From Cellulomonas sp. ACRRI (GTDB lineage: Bacteria > Actinomycetota > Actinomycetes > Actinomycetales > Cellulomonadaceae), in the NCBI RefSeq assembly GCF_022346185.1, contig NZ_JAKRMS010000012.1, positions 1 through 49,815 on the forward strand: a stretch of 49,815 nt of DNA, given 5' to 3'. Within the stretch, counting starts at the first letter, position 1, and each line of letters begins with the position of its first letter. Shown here piece after piece: positions 40,783 to 48,566 of this stretch. Both the position numbers and the translations under genes were made by a program. A model generated the notes under the pieces. It searched no databases, was not told where the DNA came from, and worked only from the letters and a program-made list of their open reading frames with translations.

Positions 40783-42825
40783 TCAGCGGCGCTCGCGGAC
40801 GACGCGCACGCCGCCCGCCGGCACCGTGGTGACGGGCCCGACGTCCGTGCCGGTCAGCAGGTCGGTCCCGGACGCGGTGGCCGTGCGGTCCGCGTCGGAG
40901 TGGTTGAGCAGGAACAGGTAGGAGCGCCCGTCGCCGACGCGGCGGACCGCCTCGACGCCGGGGTCGGCCTCGGCGGTGCGGGGCAGCCCGGCCTCCTCGA
41001 CGAGCCGGCCCGCGACCCGGTCGACGGCCGCCCGCGGCAGTGCGGCCCCCACGTACCAGGCGGAGCCGCCGCCGGGGACGGACCGCCGGGTCACGGCGGG
41101 CCCGCCCGCGAGCGACGACGTGGCGTACCGGACGACCGCCTCGGCACCGTCGAGCTCGACCCGCTCGGTCCAGTCCGCGACCTCCGCGCCGTCGTCCAGC
41201 CGGACGCGCTCGCCGGCCTGGAGCGGGTAGAACTCGTCGGTCCACGCGCCGAGCACGTCCTGCAGCGCACCGAGCCCGCGCCGCACGCGGCCGGTCGGCT
41301 CGCAGACGCCGGACAGGTAGGTGACCAGCAGCGTGCCTCCGCGCTCCGGCACGGCGCGCAGCCGGTCCGCCTCCGCGTCGGACAGCACCTGCAGCGTCGG
41401 CACCAGGACGAGGTCGTAGCCGGCCAGGTCGGTCCCGGGCGGCACGACGTCGCACAGCACCTGCCGCTCCCACAGCGCCCGGTGCCACGTGCGCAGCTCG
41501 CGCCCGTACCGCAGCGCCCGGTGCGGTGTCAGGCCGTGCTGCAGCGCCCACCCGGCCGGGTCGTCGACGACCATCGCGGCGCGCGCGGGCTCGACCACGG
41601 TGCCCTGCACCTCGGCCAGCGCCCGGAGGTCGCGCCCGAGGGCGACGACCTCCCGCCAGATCCGGGACCGGGTCCCGGAGTGCGGCACCATCGCGGAGTG
41701 GAACTGCTCGGCCCCCGCGGTCGAGGCGCGCCACTGGAAGAACAGCGCGCCGTCGGAGCCGCGGGCGACGTGGGCCAGGGCGTTGCGCGCGATCTCACCG
41801 GGGTCCTTGGCGCGGTTGCGCTGCTGCCAGCTGGGCGCCCCGGTGGAGTGCTCCATCAGCAGCCAGGGCCGCCGCCCGGCGGACATCCCGCGCATCCGGT
41901 CGCCGGCGAACGCGAGGTCCTGCTCCCGGTCCGGGTCGTCGACGAGCGTGTAGTGGTCGTTCGCGACCAGGGAGGTGTGCGGCGCCCAGGAGGCGTAGTC
42001 GACGACCTGCGCGCCGGGCCCGACCATCATGTTCGTGGTGACCGGGGCGTCGGAGTGCCGCTCCAGCACCTCCTTCTCGGCGAGGTAGTGCGCGAGCAGC
42101 GCGTCCGAGGAGTACCGCTCGTAGTCGAGGTACAGCCCGGGGTTCGGGGCCCCGTGCTTGCCGCGCGGCGGCAGGATCTCGTCCCACGCGCCGAACCGGT
42201 GCCCCCACTGCGCGGTGCCCCACGCGGCGTTCACCGCGTCGACGGACCCGTACCGCGCGCGCAGCCAGTCCCGGAACGCCGCGGCCGACACGTCGCAGTA
42301 GCACCGCGCGTTGCCGCCGCCGAGCTCGTTGCTCACGTGCCACAGCCGCACCGCGGGGTGCCGGCCGTACCGCTCGGCCAGCGCCTCGACGTACCGCAGC
42401 GCGTACCGCCGGAACACCGCGCTGCTCGGGCACCACGCCAGCCGGCCGCCCGGCGGCTGCTGGTAGAGGTCGGCGTCGTACGGCAGCACCTCGGGGTGCG
42501 CGGTGTGCAGCCACGACGGCGGGGCGGCGGTCGGGGTGGCCAGGTCGATCGCGATGCCGTGCGCGTGCAGCAGCTCGACCACCTCGTCGAACCAGGTCCA
42601 GTCGAAGGCGCCGTCGGCGGTCTCGACCAGGCCCCAGGAGAACACCCCGAGGGTGACCAGGTTGACCCCGGCCTCGCGCATCAGGGCGACGTCCTCGTCC
42701 CAGACCGCGCGGGGCCACTGCTCGGGGTTGTAGTCGCCGCCAAACGCGAGGCCGTCGACCAGGTGGACCGGCGGGGGTGCGGCGGCGGGCGGCGGCGGGA
42801 CGACCGCGCTGACGAACTCAGGCAC
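40783..42825 (-). CDS. GH42 beta-galactosidase
   Basis: 680 residues. The GH42 opening GLAFGGDYNPEQWP is followed by acid/base Glu in LWHVSNELGGG, a cysteine pair CYC that in relatives helps bind zinc, and nucleophile Glu in PWLLMEHSTGAPSWQQ. A trimerisation domain and a small beta domain complete the usual length. There is no signal peptide. GTG 42825 has AAGGAG six bases upstream and overlaps the ATPase gene by eight bases. It hydrolyses terminal beta-galactose from short oligosaccharides taken up by the neighbouring transporter. Confidence 0.92.
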   Translation of the reverse strand: MPEFVSAVVPPPPAAAPPPVHLVDGLAFGGDYNPEQWPRAVWDEDVALMREAGVNLVTLGVFSWGLVETADGAFDWTWFDEVVELLHAHGIAIDLATPTAAPPSWLHTAHPEVLPYDADLYQQPPGGRLAWCPSSAVFRRYALRYVEALAERYGRHPAVRLWHVSNELGGGNARCYCDVSAAAFRDWLRARYGSVDAVNAAWGTAQWGHRFGAWDEILPPRGKHGAPNPGLYLDYERYSSDALLAHYLAEKEVLERHSDAPVTTNMMVGPGAQVVDYASWAPHTSLVANDHYTLVDDPDREQDLAFAGDRMRGMSAGRRPWLLMEHSTGAPSWQQRNRAKDPGEIARNALAHVARGSDGALFFQWRASTAGAEQFHSAMVPHSGTRSRIWREVVALGRDLRALAEVQGTVVEPARAAMVVDDPAGWALQHGLTPHRALRYGRELRTWHRALWERQVLCDVVPPGTDLAGYDLVLVPTLQVLSDAEADRLRAVPERGGTLLVTYLSGVCEPTGRVRRGLGALQDVLGAWTDEFYPLQAGERVRLDDGAEVADWTERVELDGAEAVVRYATSSLAGGPAVTRRSVPGGGSAWYVGAALPRAAVDRVAGRLVEEAGLPRTAEADPGVEAVRRVGDGRSYLFLLNHSDADRTATASGTDLLTGTDVGPVTTVPAGGVRVVRERR

Positions 42826-43756
42826 GCGCGCGCTCCTTCGCGACCGACGACGCGGCGACGGCCGCGGCCTCCGCCTCGTCGATCGGCACCCACGCCCCGA
42901 GCCCGTGGTCGTAGCAGACGGAGTTGTCGATGCCGTCGCGCGCCACGGCGGTGTCACCCTCGCGCCCGACGCTGCCGACCCGGTCCGGGTCGGGCGCGGC
43001 CATCGCGAGCAGCTTCGTGTAGTCGTGGTGCGGGTCGAGGATCACGGCGTCCGCCGGCCCGCGCTCCACCACCCGGCCGCGGTACAGCACGAGGATCTCG
43101 TCGGAGAAGTGCCGCGCGGTCGCCAGGTCGTGCGTGATGTACAGGACCGCGAGGTTGTCCTCCCGCTGCAGCCGGCCGAGCAGGTTGAGCACCCCGAGCC
43201 GGATGGACACGTCGAGCATCGACACCGGCTCGTCGGCGATGAGCACCTGCGCGCCCGGGGCGAGCGCCCGGGCGATCGCGACGCGCTGCCGCTGCCCGCC
43301 GGACAGCTCGTGCGGGCGGCGTGCGGCCATGTCCTCCGCCGGGTGCAGGTTGACCCGCTCCAGCATCTCCAGCACCCGGGCGTGGGTGGACGCCGCGTCG
43401 TGGGTGCGGCGGTGGATCCGCAGCGGGCGGGCCACGTGGTGCTCGACGGAGTGGAACGGGTTCAGGGACGCGAACGGGTCCTGGAACACCATCTGCACGT
43501 GCCGCTGGTAGACGGAGCCCATCACGGGCGTCCGGTCGTCCAGCTGCACCTCGATCCGCCCGGCGGACGGCTTCTCCATCCGGGTGAGCAGCTTGGCGAT
43601 CGTCGACTTCCCGGAGCCCGACTCGCCGACCAGGGCGACGGTGCGCCGGGGCACCAGGTCGAACGACACCCGGTCGACCGCGCGCAGGGAGCTGCGGCGC
43701 AGGCCGGAGCGCAGGGCGTAGTCCTTCGTCAGGTTGGTGACGTGCACGCTGGTCAT
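42818..43756 (-). CDS. ABC transporter ATPase (DppF/OppF type)
   Basis: 312 residues: Walker A GESGSGKS, Q-loop MVFQDPFASLNP, signature LSGGQRQRVAIARAL, Walker B VLIADEPVSMLDVS, H-loop YITHD. Second ATPase of a peptide/nickel-family importer. The C-terminal tail (about 60 residues) is longer than the core requires and ends in an Ala-rich helix. The ATG overlaps the preceding stop (TGATG). Confidence 0.93.
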   Translation of the reverse strand: MTSVHVTNLTKDYALRSGLRRSSLRAVDRVSFDLVPRRTVALVGESGSGKSTIAKLLTRMEKPSAGRIEVQLDDRTPVMGSVYQRHVQMVFQDPFASLNPFHSVEHHVARPLRIHRRTHDAASTHARVLEMLERVNLHPAEDMAARRPHELSGGQRQRVAIARALAPGAQVLIADEPVSMLDVSIRLGVLNLLGRLQREDNLAVLYITHDLATARHFSDEILVLYRGRVVERGPADAVILDPHHDYTKLLAMAAPDPDRVGSVGREGDTAVARDGIDNSVCYDHGLGAWVPIDEAEAAAVAASSVAKERARA

Positions 43757-44643
43757 CAGGCCTCCTCGGGGTCGACGCCGTCGCGGATGAACGCGCCGCG
43801 CTCGCCGGACAGGCTCGGGAACGACCCGAGCAGCCGGCGGGTGTACGGGTGGGAGGGGGAGCGGTGCAGCCGCGCCGCGGTCTCCAGCTCGACGATCTCG
43901 CCGGCCAGCATCACCGCGATCCGGTCGCTGATCTCGAGCAGCAGCGGCAGGTCGTGCGTGATGAACACGACCGCGAAGTCGAGCTCGTCCCGGAGGCGGA
44001 CGATCTCCCGGAGGATCTCCCGCTGCACCACGACGTCGAGGGCGGTGGTGGGCTCGTCCATGATCATGATCTGCGGCTCGAGCAGCATGGCCATCGCGAT
44101 CATCACCCGCTGCCGCATGCCGCCGGACAGCTCGTGCGGATAGGACCGCAGCCGGGCGGGGTCGACGCCGACCCGGGTCAGGACCTCGGCCGAACGGGCC
44201 CGGCGCTGCGCCCGGGACATCCGCGCGTGCGCCCGCAGGGTGTCGTCGAGCTGGGCCCCGATCGTACGGACGGGGTTGAGCGAGTTCATCGCGCCCTGGA
44301 ACACCATCGACAGCTGCGACCAGCGGAACCGGCGCAGCGGCTCGTCGTCCAGCCCGAGCAGGTCGACGTCGCCGCCGTCCCGGTCGTGGAACACGACCGA
44401 GCCGGACGCGATCCGGGCCGGCGGCTGGTGCAGCCGGTTGATCGCGTACGCCAGGGTCGTCTTGCCGCAGCCGGACTCGCCGGCCAGGCCGAGGATCTCG
44501 CCGCGGCCGAGCTGCAGGCTCGCGCCCCTCACGGCGGTGACGGGCTCCTCGACGTCGTAGACGACGGTGAGGTCGGTGACGGTGAGGACGGGGCGGCGCG
44601 CGGGCGCCGCGGCGTGCGGCACCCGGTCGGTGAGCGTGGTCAT
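43756..44643 (-). CDS. ABC transporter ATPase (DppD/OppD type)
   Basis: 295 residues: Walker A GESGCGKT, Q-loop MVFQGAMNSLNPVRTI, signature LSGGMRQRVMIAMAM, Walker B IMIMDEPTTALD, H-loop FITHD. The C-terminal HPYTRRLLGSFPSLSGERG is the OppD-type oligopeptide/dipeptide extension. It pairs with the downstream ATPase. Overlaps with both neighbours (TGATG) show translational coupling. Confidence 0.93.
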   Translation of the reverse strand: MTTLTDRVPHAAAPARRPVLTVTDLTVVYDVEEPVTAVRGASLQLGRGEILGLAGESGCGKTTLAYAINRLHQPPARIASGSVVFHDRDGGDVDLLGLDDEPLRRFRWSQLSMVFQGAMNSLNPVRTIGAQLDDTLRAHARMSRAQRRARSAEVLTRVGVDPARLRSYPHELSGGMRQRVMIAMAMLLEPQIMIMDEPTTALDVVVQREILREIVRLRDELDFAVVFITHDLPLLLEISDRIAVMLAGEIVELETAARLHRSPSHPYTRRLLGSFPSLSGERGAFIRDGVDPEEA

Positions 44644-45653
44644 CAGGCGGCCTTCCTGGCGACGCGGGCGGCCGCCTTCGCGCGACGGCGGGCGGTGCGG
44701 GCGTTCTTCAGGCGCGGGTTGATGATCTCGTCGATCGAGAAGTTGACCAGGGACAGCCCCATGCCGAACAGCGCGATCACGAGGCCGGGAGGGACGAACC
44801 ACCACCAGGCGCCGAGCGGCAGGGCGAACCCGTTCTGCGCGTAGAACAGCATCGTCCCGAGCGTCGAGGCGTTCGAGGCGCCGAGGCCGAGGAACGACAG
44901 GCCGGCCTCGCCGAGGATCGCCGCGATCACCGCGTACACGAACTGCGACGCGAGCACCGGGAGCAGGTTCGGCAGGATCTCCACGCCGATGACCCGCCAC
45001 GGCTTCTCGCCCGACAGCCGGGACGCGGCCACGTAGTCGCGCGACCGCACCGACAGGGTCTGGGCGCGCAGCACCCGGGCCGAGGCCGCCCACGACGTCA
45101 GGGCGAGCACCACCGCGATCGTCCACAGCCCGCGGCTCTCCCGGGGCACGAAGCCCGAGATGACGATCACCAGCGGCAGGCCGGGGATCACCAGGAACAC
45201 GTTCGACAGCAGCGAGAACCCCTCGTCCGCCGCGCCGCCCAGGTAGGCGCCGTAGATCCCGAAGAACGCCGACAGCAGCGTGGCGAGCACGCCGACCATG
45301 AGGCCGATCTGCAGCGACCCGCGGGTCGCGTACGCCAGCTGGGCGAGCACGTCCTGGCCGGTCTGGGTCGTGCCGAGCCAGTGCTCGGCCGACGGCGGGG
45401 CCAGGCCGACGTCGCTGATCGCGTCCGGGTCGCCGACCAGGTGCGGCCCGACCACGCCGAGCAGCACCACGCCGGCGATCAGCACGAGCCCGGTGGCGAG
45501 CCACGGGGTCATGGTCGGCAGCAGCATCCGCCACGCGGGGCGGGCGCGGGACCCCGCGGGGCGGGGCTCGGGCGTGGTGGTGGTCGGGGTGGTCTCGACG
45601 GGTCCGCCGGGGCCCTCGACGGCCACCTGCACGTCCGGTCCGATGTTCGTCAT
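44643..45653 (-). CDS. ABC transporter permease (DppC type)
   Basis: 336 residues. A roughly 40-residue Thr/Pro-rich cytoplasmic start is followed by six predicted helices. DppC-type features: HWLGTTQTGQDVLAQLAYATR, the ATPase-contact loop with RSRDYVAASRLSGEKPWRVI, and EAGLSFLGLGASN. The C terminus is Arg/Lys/Ala-rich and cytoplasmic. It forms the translocation pore with the DppB-type permease upstream. Confidence 0.92.
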   Translation of the reverse strand: MTNIGPDVQVAVEGPGGPVETTPTTTTPEPRPAGSRARPAWRMLLPTMTPWLATGLVLIAGVVLLGVVGPHLVGDPDAISDVGLAPPSAEHWLGTTQTGQDVLAQLAYATRGSLQIGLMVGVLATLLSAFFGIYGAYLGGAADEGFSLLSNVFLVIPGLPLVIVISGFVPRESRGLWTIAVVLALTSWAASARVLRAQTLSVRSRDYVAASRLSGEKPWRVIGVEILPNLLPVLASQFVYAVIAAILGEAGLSFLGLGASNASTLGTMLFYAQNGFALPLGAWWWFVPPGLVIALFGMGLSLVNFSIDEIINPRLKNARTARRRAKAAARVARKAA

Positions 45654-45665
45654 CGCCGGCTCCCC

Positions 45666-46655
45666 TCAGCCCTTCGCGCGGGTGCGCGGGTCGATGAGGC
45701 CGTACAGCAGGTCGACGACGAGGTTCGCGCCGAGCACGGCCAGGGTGATGAACAGGAACACGCCCTGCATGAGCGCGTAGTCGTTGTTGGTGACCGCGGC
45801 GAGCAGCCGTGACCCGATGCCGGGGTAGGAGAACACCTGCTCGGTGACCACGGACCCGGAGACGACGAACCCGAGCGAGATCGCGAAGCCCGCGACGGAG
45901 GGCAGCACGGCGTTGCGCGCGGCGTAGTTCCGCATCACCTGCCCGTGCGGCAGGCCCTTCGCGCGGGCGGTCAGCACGTAGTCCTCGGACAGCGTGGACA
46001 CCATCATGTTGCGCATCCCGAGCAACCAGCCGCCGATCGACGCGACCACGATGGTGAGCGCGGGCACGAAGCCGTACTCGATCGCCGACCCGATGAACTC
46101 CGGCGACCAGCCGGGGTCGAGGACGACGTCGTAGCCGCCCTGCGACGGGAACCAGCCGAGCACCCGGGACAGCAGGTAGACCAGCACGAGCGCCAGCCAG
46201 AAGTACGGCACCGCGGCGAGCAGCGTGGTCAGCGGCACCGCCGAGTCCAGCCAGGTGCCGGGCCGCCAGCCGACGAACGCGCCGAGCAGCACGCCGATGG
46301 TCGCGGCGAGCACCGTGGCGATGCCGACCAGGACGACGGTCCACGGCATCGACGTGCCGATGACCTCGCTGACCGGGGTGGGGAAGTAGGTGACCGAGAC
46401 GCCGAGGTCGCCGTGCACGAGGTTCGACAGGTAGGTGCCGTACTGCTGCAGCAGCGAGTCGGTGGTGTCGCCGCCCAGCAGGGCGGAGTAGGCCTCCCGC
46501 GTCTCGGGGGTGACCGTCCCGCCGCGCTGCTGGAGCTTGGCCAGCAGGATGTCGACCGGGTTGCCCGGGAGCAGGCGAGGGATGAGGAAGTTGAGGGTGA
46601 CGGCGGCCCAGAGGGCGACCGCGTAGAAGCCGAGCTTGCGCAGGACGTAGTTCAC
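45666..46655 (-). CDS. ABC transporter permease (DppB type)
   Basis: 329 residues, six helices, starting with the typical YVLRKLGFYAVALWAAVTLNF and PRLLPGNPVDIL. The ATPase-contact loop is LSEDYVLTARAKGLPHGQVM. The GTG start has GGAAGG upstream. It lies 75 bases after the substrate-binding gene across a hairpin, and 12 bases before the second permease. Confidence 0.92.
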   Translation of the reverse strand: MNYVLRKLGFYAVALWAAVTLNFLIPRLLPGNPVDILLAKLQQRGGTVTPETREAYSALLGGDTTDSLLQQYGTYLSNLVHGDLGVSVTYFPTPVSEVIGTSMPWTVVLVGIATVLAATIGVLLGAFVGWRPGTWLDSAVPLTTLLAAVPYFWLALVLVYLLSRVLGWFPSQGGYDVVLDPGWSPEFIGSAIEYGFVPALTIVVASIGGWLLGMRNMMVSTLSEDYVLTARAKGLPHGQVMRNYAARNAVLPSVAGFAISLGFVVSGSVVTEQVFSYPGIGSRLLAAVTNNDYALMQGVFLFITLAVLGANLVVDLLYGLIDPRTRAKG

Positions 46656-46693
46656 GTCGCGACCTTCCGACGGCGGGGCGGGGGGCGGGGCCC

Positions 46694-46722
46694 GGACCGG
46701 GCGGCTGCGTGCCGCCCGGCCC
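46694..46722 (-). terminator. Intercistronic hairpin after substrate-binding gene
   Basis: GGACCGGGCGGC (46694-46705), loop TGCGT, GCCGCCCGGCCC (46711-46722): 11 of 12 positions pair. It probably stabilises the upstream message or partly terminates, giving more binding protein than permease, as is usual in such operons. Confidence 0.6.
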
Positions 46723-46730
46723 GGTTCGCC

Positions 46731-48446
46731 TCAGCCCTCCGCCGGCTCCAGGCGCTTGAAGATCTCCGCGGCGTCGAACGCGGACCACACCGCCGGGAAG
46801 GCGTACATGTCGTCCTCGGTCGGCCAGCCGGTGAACCCGCCGACGTTCCACTCGCTGGTGGTGCCGCCCGTCAGGATCGGGATGTACGGCATGTCCTCGA
46901 CGATCGCCGCCTGGATCGCGTCGAAGTGCGGCTGGCGTGCCGCGGCGTCGTCCAGCGGCATCGTCTTGAGCGCGTCGAGCGCGGCGTCCACGTCCGGGTT
47001 CGCGTACCGGGCGTAGTTGTTGCCCGCCGCCTCGCCGACCGGGGCGCCCGTCGCCGACGAGAAGAAGTACGTGTACAGGTAGTACGGGTCGGGCGCGGGG
47101 CCCTGCCACAGCGAGTCGATCGCCAGCTGGAAGTTGCCCTGCGTGCGGCGCTCCGTCCACTCGTTCCAGGACGACTGCGCCGTCTGCACGTCGATGCCGG
47201 CGGCCTTCGCCTGCTGCGCGATGGTCTGCACCGCGGTGATGTAGTCGGTCCAGCCGGTGACGACCTCGACCGTCACGGTGAGCCGCTCACCGTCCTTGGC
47301 GTAGATGCCGTCGGAGCCCTTGGCCCAGCCGGCGGCCTCGAGCACCGCGGCGGCGCCCTCGGGGTCGGCCTCCTCGGGGGCGACCGGCTGCTCGACGTCC
47401 GCCGAGATGGTGGCCTCCTGCGTGGAGGTCAGCGCGAACGTCGGCGAGATCTCGGACGCGGTCTCCTCGAACGCGAGCTGGTTGAGCTGGGTCCGGTCCA
47501 TCGCGAGGTAGAGCGCGTGCCGGACGGCCGGGTCGGTCTGCGGGCCGGAGCAGCCGAGCTCGACGCTGGAGCAGGTCGCGAGCACCATCTGGTTCTGCGC
47601 GGCGGTCAGCGTGTCGTAGCCGGGGAAGTTCTCGGCGACGTTCTGGATGTCCGGCACCGGGCCGGTCTGCCAGTCGATGGTGCCGTTCGCGATGCCGTCG
47701 GCGCCGGCGGTGTTGCCGGACAGGGACAGGAACCGGATCGTCTTCACGGCCGGCTCTCCGCCCCAGTAGTCCGGGTTCGCGGTGTAGGTGAAGGCCTGGG
47801 GCTTGAAGTCGCCGAGCACGTAAGCGCCGGTGCCGACCGGGTTCTCGACCACGTCGGCGGTCGGGTCGACGTCGGCCCACAGGTGCTCGGGCACGATCGG
47901 CACCCCGGACAGCACGTCGGGGCCCTGCACGAACGCGGGCGCCTCGAACGTGAACGTCACGTGGGTGTCGTCGGTCGCGGTCGCGGTGCCCGCGTAGCCG
48001 ACGTTGTTGATCGCGGGGGTGCTCGCGAGCAGGTCGTAGGTGAACACGACGTCGTCGGCCGTGAACGGCTCGCCGTCGGACCAGGTGACGTCCTCGCGGA
48101 GCGTGACCTGCAGCTCGGTGCCGTCCTCGTTCCAGGCGTACTCGGTGCCGAGCAGGGGGACCGGGTCGGACTCGGCGGCCTTGTTGATGAAGAACAGCTG
48201 CTCGTAGATCGCGCCCAGGCCGCCGATCCGGGACGGGGAGAACGGGTTGAAGTTGACCTGGTAGTCGCCGGACTGGCCGGTGTAGGCGACGAGCGTGGTG
48301 CCGTCGCCGGAGGCGCCGGTGCTGCCGGAGCCGCCGCCGTCGCCGCCGCTGCACGCGGCGAGGAGGGCGAGCGTCGCCGCGCCGGCGACGAGGGGGACGA
48401 CGCGACGAGCGCGGCGTCGGGGCGTGCGTGCTGACCTGAGGAACAT
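46731..48446 (-). CDS. ABC substrate-binding lipoprotein (family 5)
   Basis: 571 residues. Signal peptide with a twin-Arg-rich start, hydrophobic core and lipobox L-L-A-A-C, followed by a Gly/Ser linker. The mature part is a family 5 (peptide/nickel/oligosaccharide) binding protein: LREDVTWSDGEPFTADDVVFTYD, VPIVPEHLWADV, VGTGAYVLGDF, RHALYLAMDRTQLNQ. Family 5 binding proteins in plant-polymer degraders often take oligosaccharides, and the glycosidases in the same operon support that here. ATG 48446 has AAAGGA upstream. First gene of the operon, behind the ROK-controlled promoter. Confidence 0.92.
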   Translation of the reverse strand: MFLRSARTPRRRARRVVPLVAGAATLALLAACSGGDGGGSGSTGASGDGTTLVAYTGQSGDYQVNFNPFSPSRIGGLGAIYEQLFFINKAAESDPVPLLGTEYAWNEDGTELQVTLREDVTWSDGEPFTADDVVFTYDLLASTPAINNVGYAGTATATDDTHVTFTFEAPAFVQGPDVLSGVPIVPEHLWADVDPTADVVENPVGTGAYVLGDFKPQAFTYTANPDYWGGEPAVKTIRFLSLSGNTAGADGIANGTIDWQTGPVPDIQNVAENFPGYDTLTAAQNQMVLATCSSVELGCSGPQTDPAVRHALYLAMDRTQLNQLAFEETASEISPTFALTSTQEATISADVEQPVAPEEADPEGAAAVLEAAGWAKGSDGIYAKDGERLTVTVEVVTGWTDYITAVQTIAQQAKAAGIDVQTAQSSWNEWTERRTQGNFQLAIDSLWQGPAPDPYYLYTYFFSSATGAPVGEAAGNNYARYANPDVDAALDALKTMPLDDAAARQPHFDAIQAAIVEDMPYIPILTGGTTSEWNVGGFTGWPTEDDMYAFPAVWSAFDAAEIFKRLEPAEG

Positions 48447-48523
48447 CGCTGGTCCTTTCCACCCGTCGCGGCCGACGGTCTGGTCGTGGCCGCGTCGTCG
48501 CGGCCCGGGGAAACGCAGGCATA

Positions 48524-48552
48524 TCGTTACGTGCTTAAATTAAGCATGTCAA
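48524..48552 (-). promoter_or_regulatory. Promoter of transporter-glycosidase operon
   Basis: On the minus strand: consensus -35 TTGACA (48552-48547), exactly 17 bases, then -10 TAACGA (48529-48524). The spacer contains the palindrome described in the next entry. Transcription would start about 70 bases before the binding-protein ATG. Confidence 0.8.
48532..48546. promoter_or_regulatory. Likely ROK operator palindrome
   Basis: TGCTTAA-A-TTAAGCA, a perfect 15-base palindrome, strikingly A/T-rich for this genome. It sits inside the operon promoter spacer and at the -35 position of the divergent ROK gene, so one bound regulator would affect both. Confidence 0.8.
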
Positions 48553-48554
48553 GA

Positions 48555-48566
48555 TATGGTCGGGAC
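48555..48566 (+). promoter_or_regulatory. Leaderless promoter of ROK gene
   Basis: TATGGT (48555-48560), six bases (CGGGAC), then ATG 48567. A -35 position 17 bases upstream falls on TGCTTA of the palindrome. Confidence 0.55.

Noticed and set aside
43756-47160. Single 1134-residue minus-strand protein spanning ATPase and permeases
   Set aside because: Only its last 295 residues are a real protein; the rest is a shifted frame over two permease genes that have their own starts and correct membrane helices.
48546-48566. ATG 48546 as the ROK start
   Set aside because: It overlaps the last base of the operator palindrome and the -35 of the divergent promoter, and has no ribosome-binding site; ATG 48567 has a -10 box at leaderless spacing.
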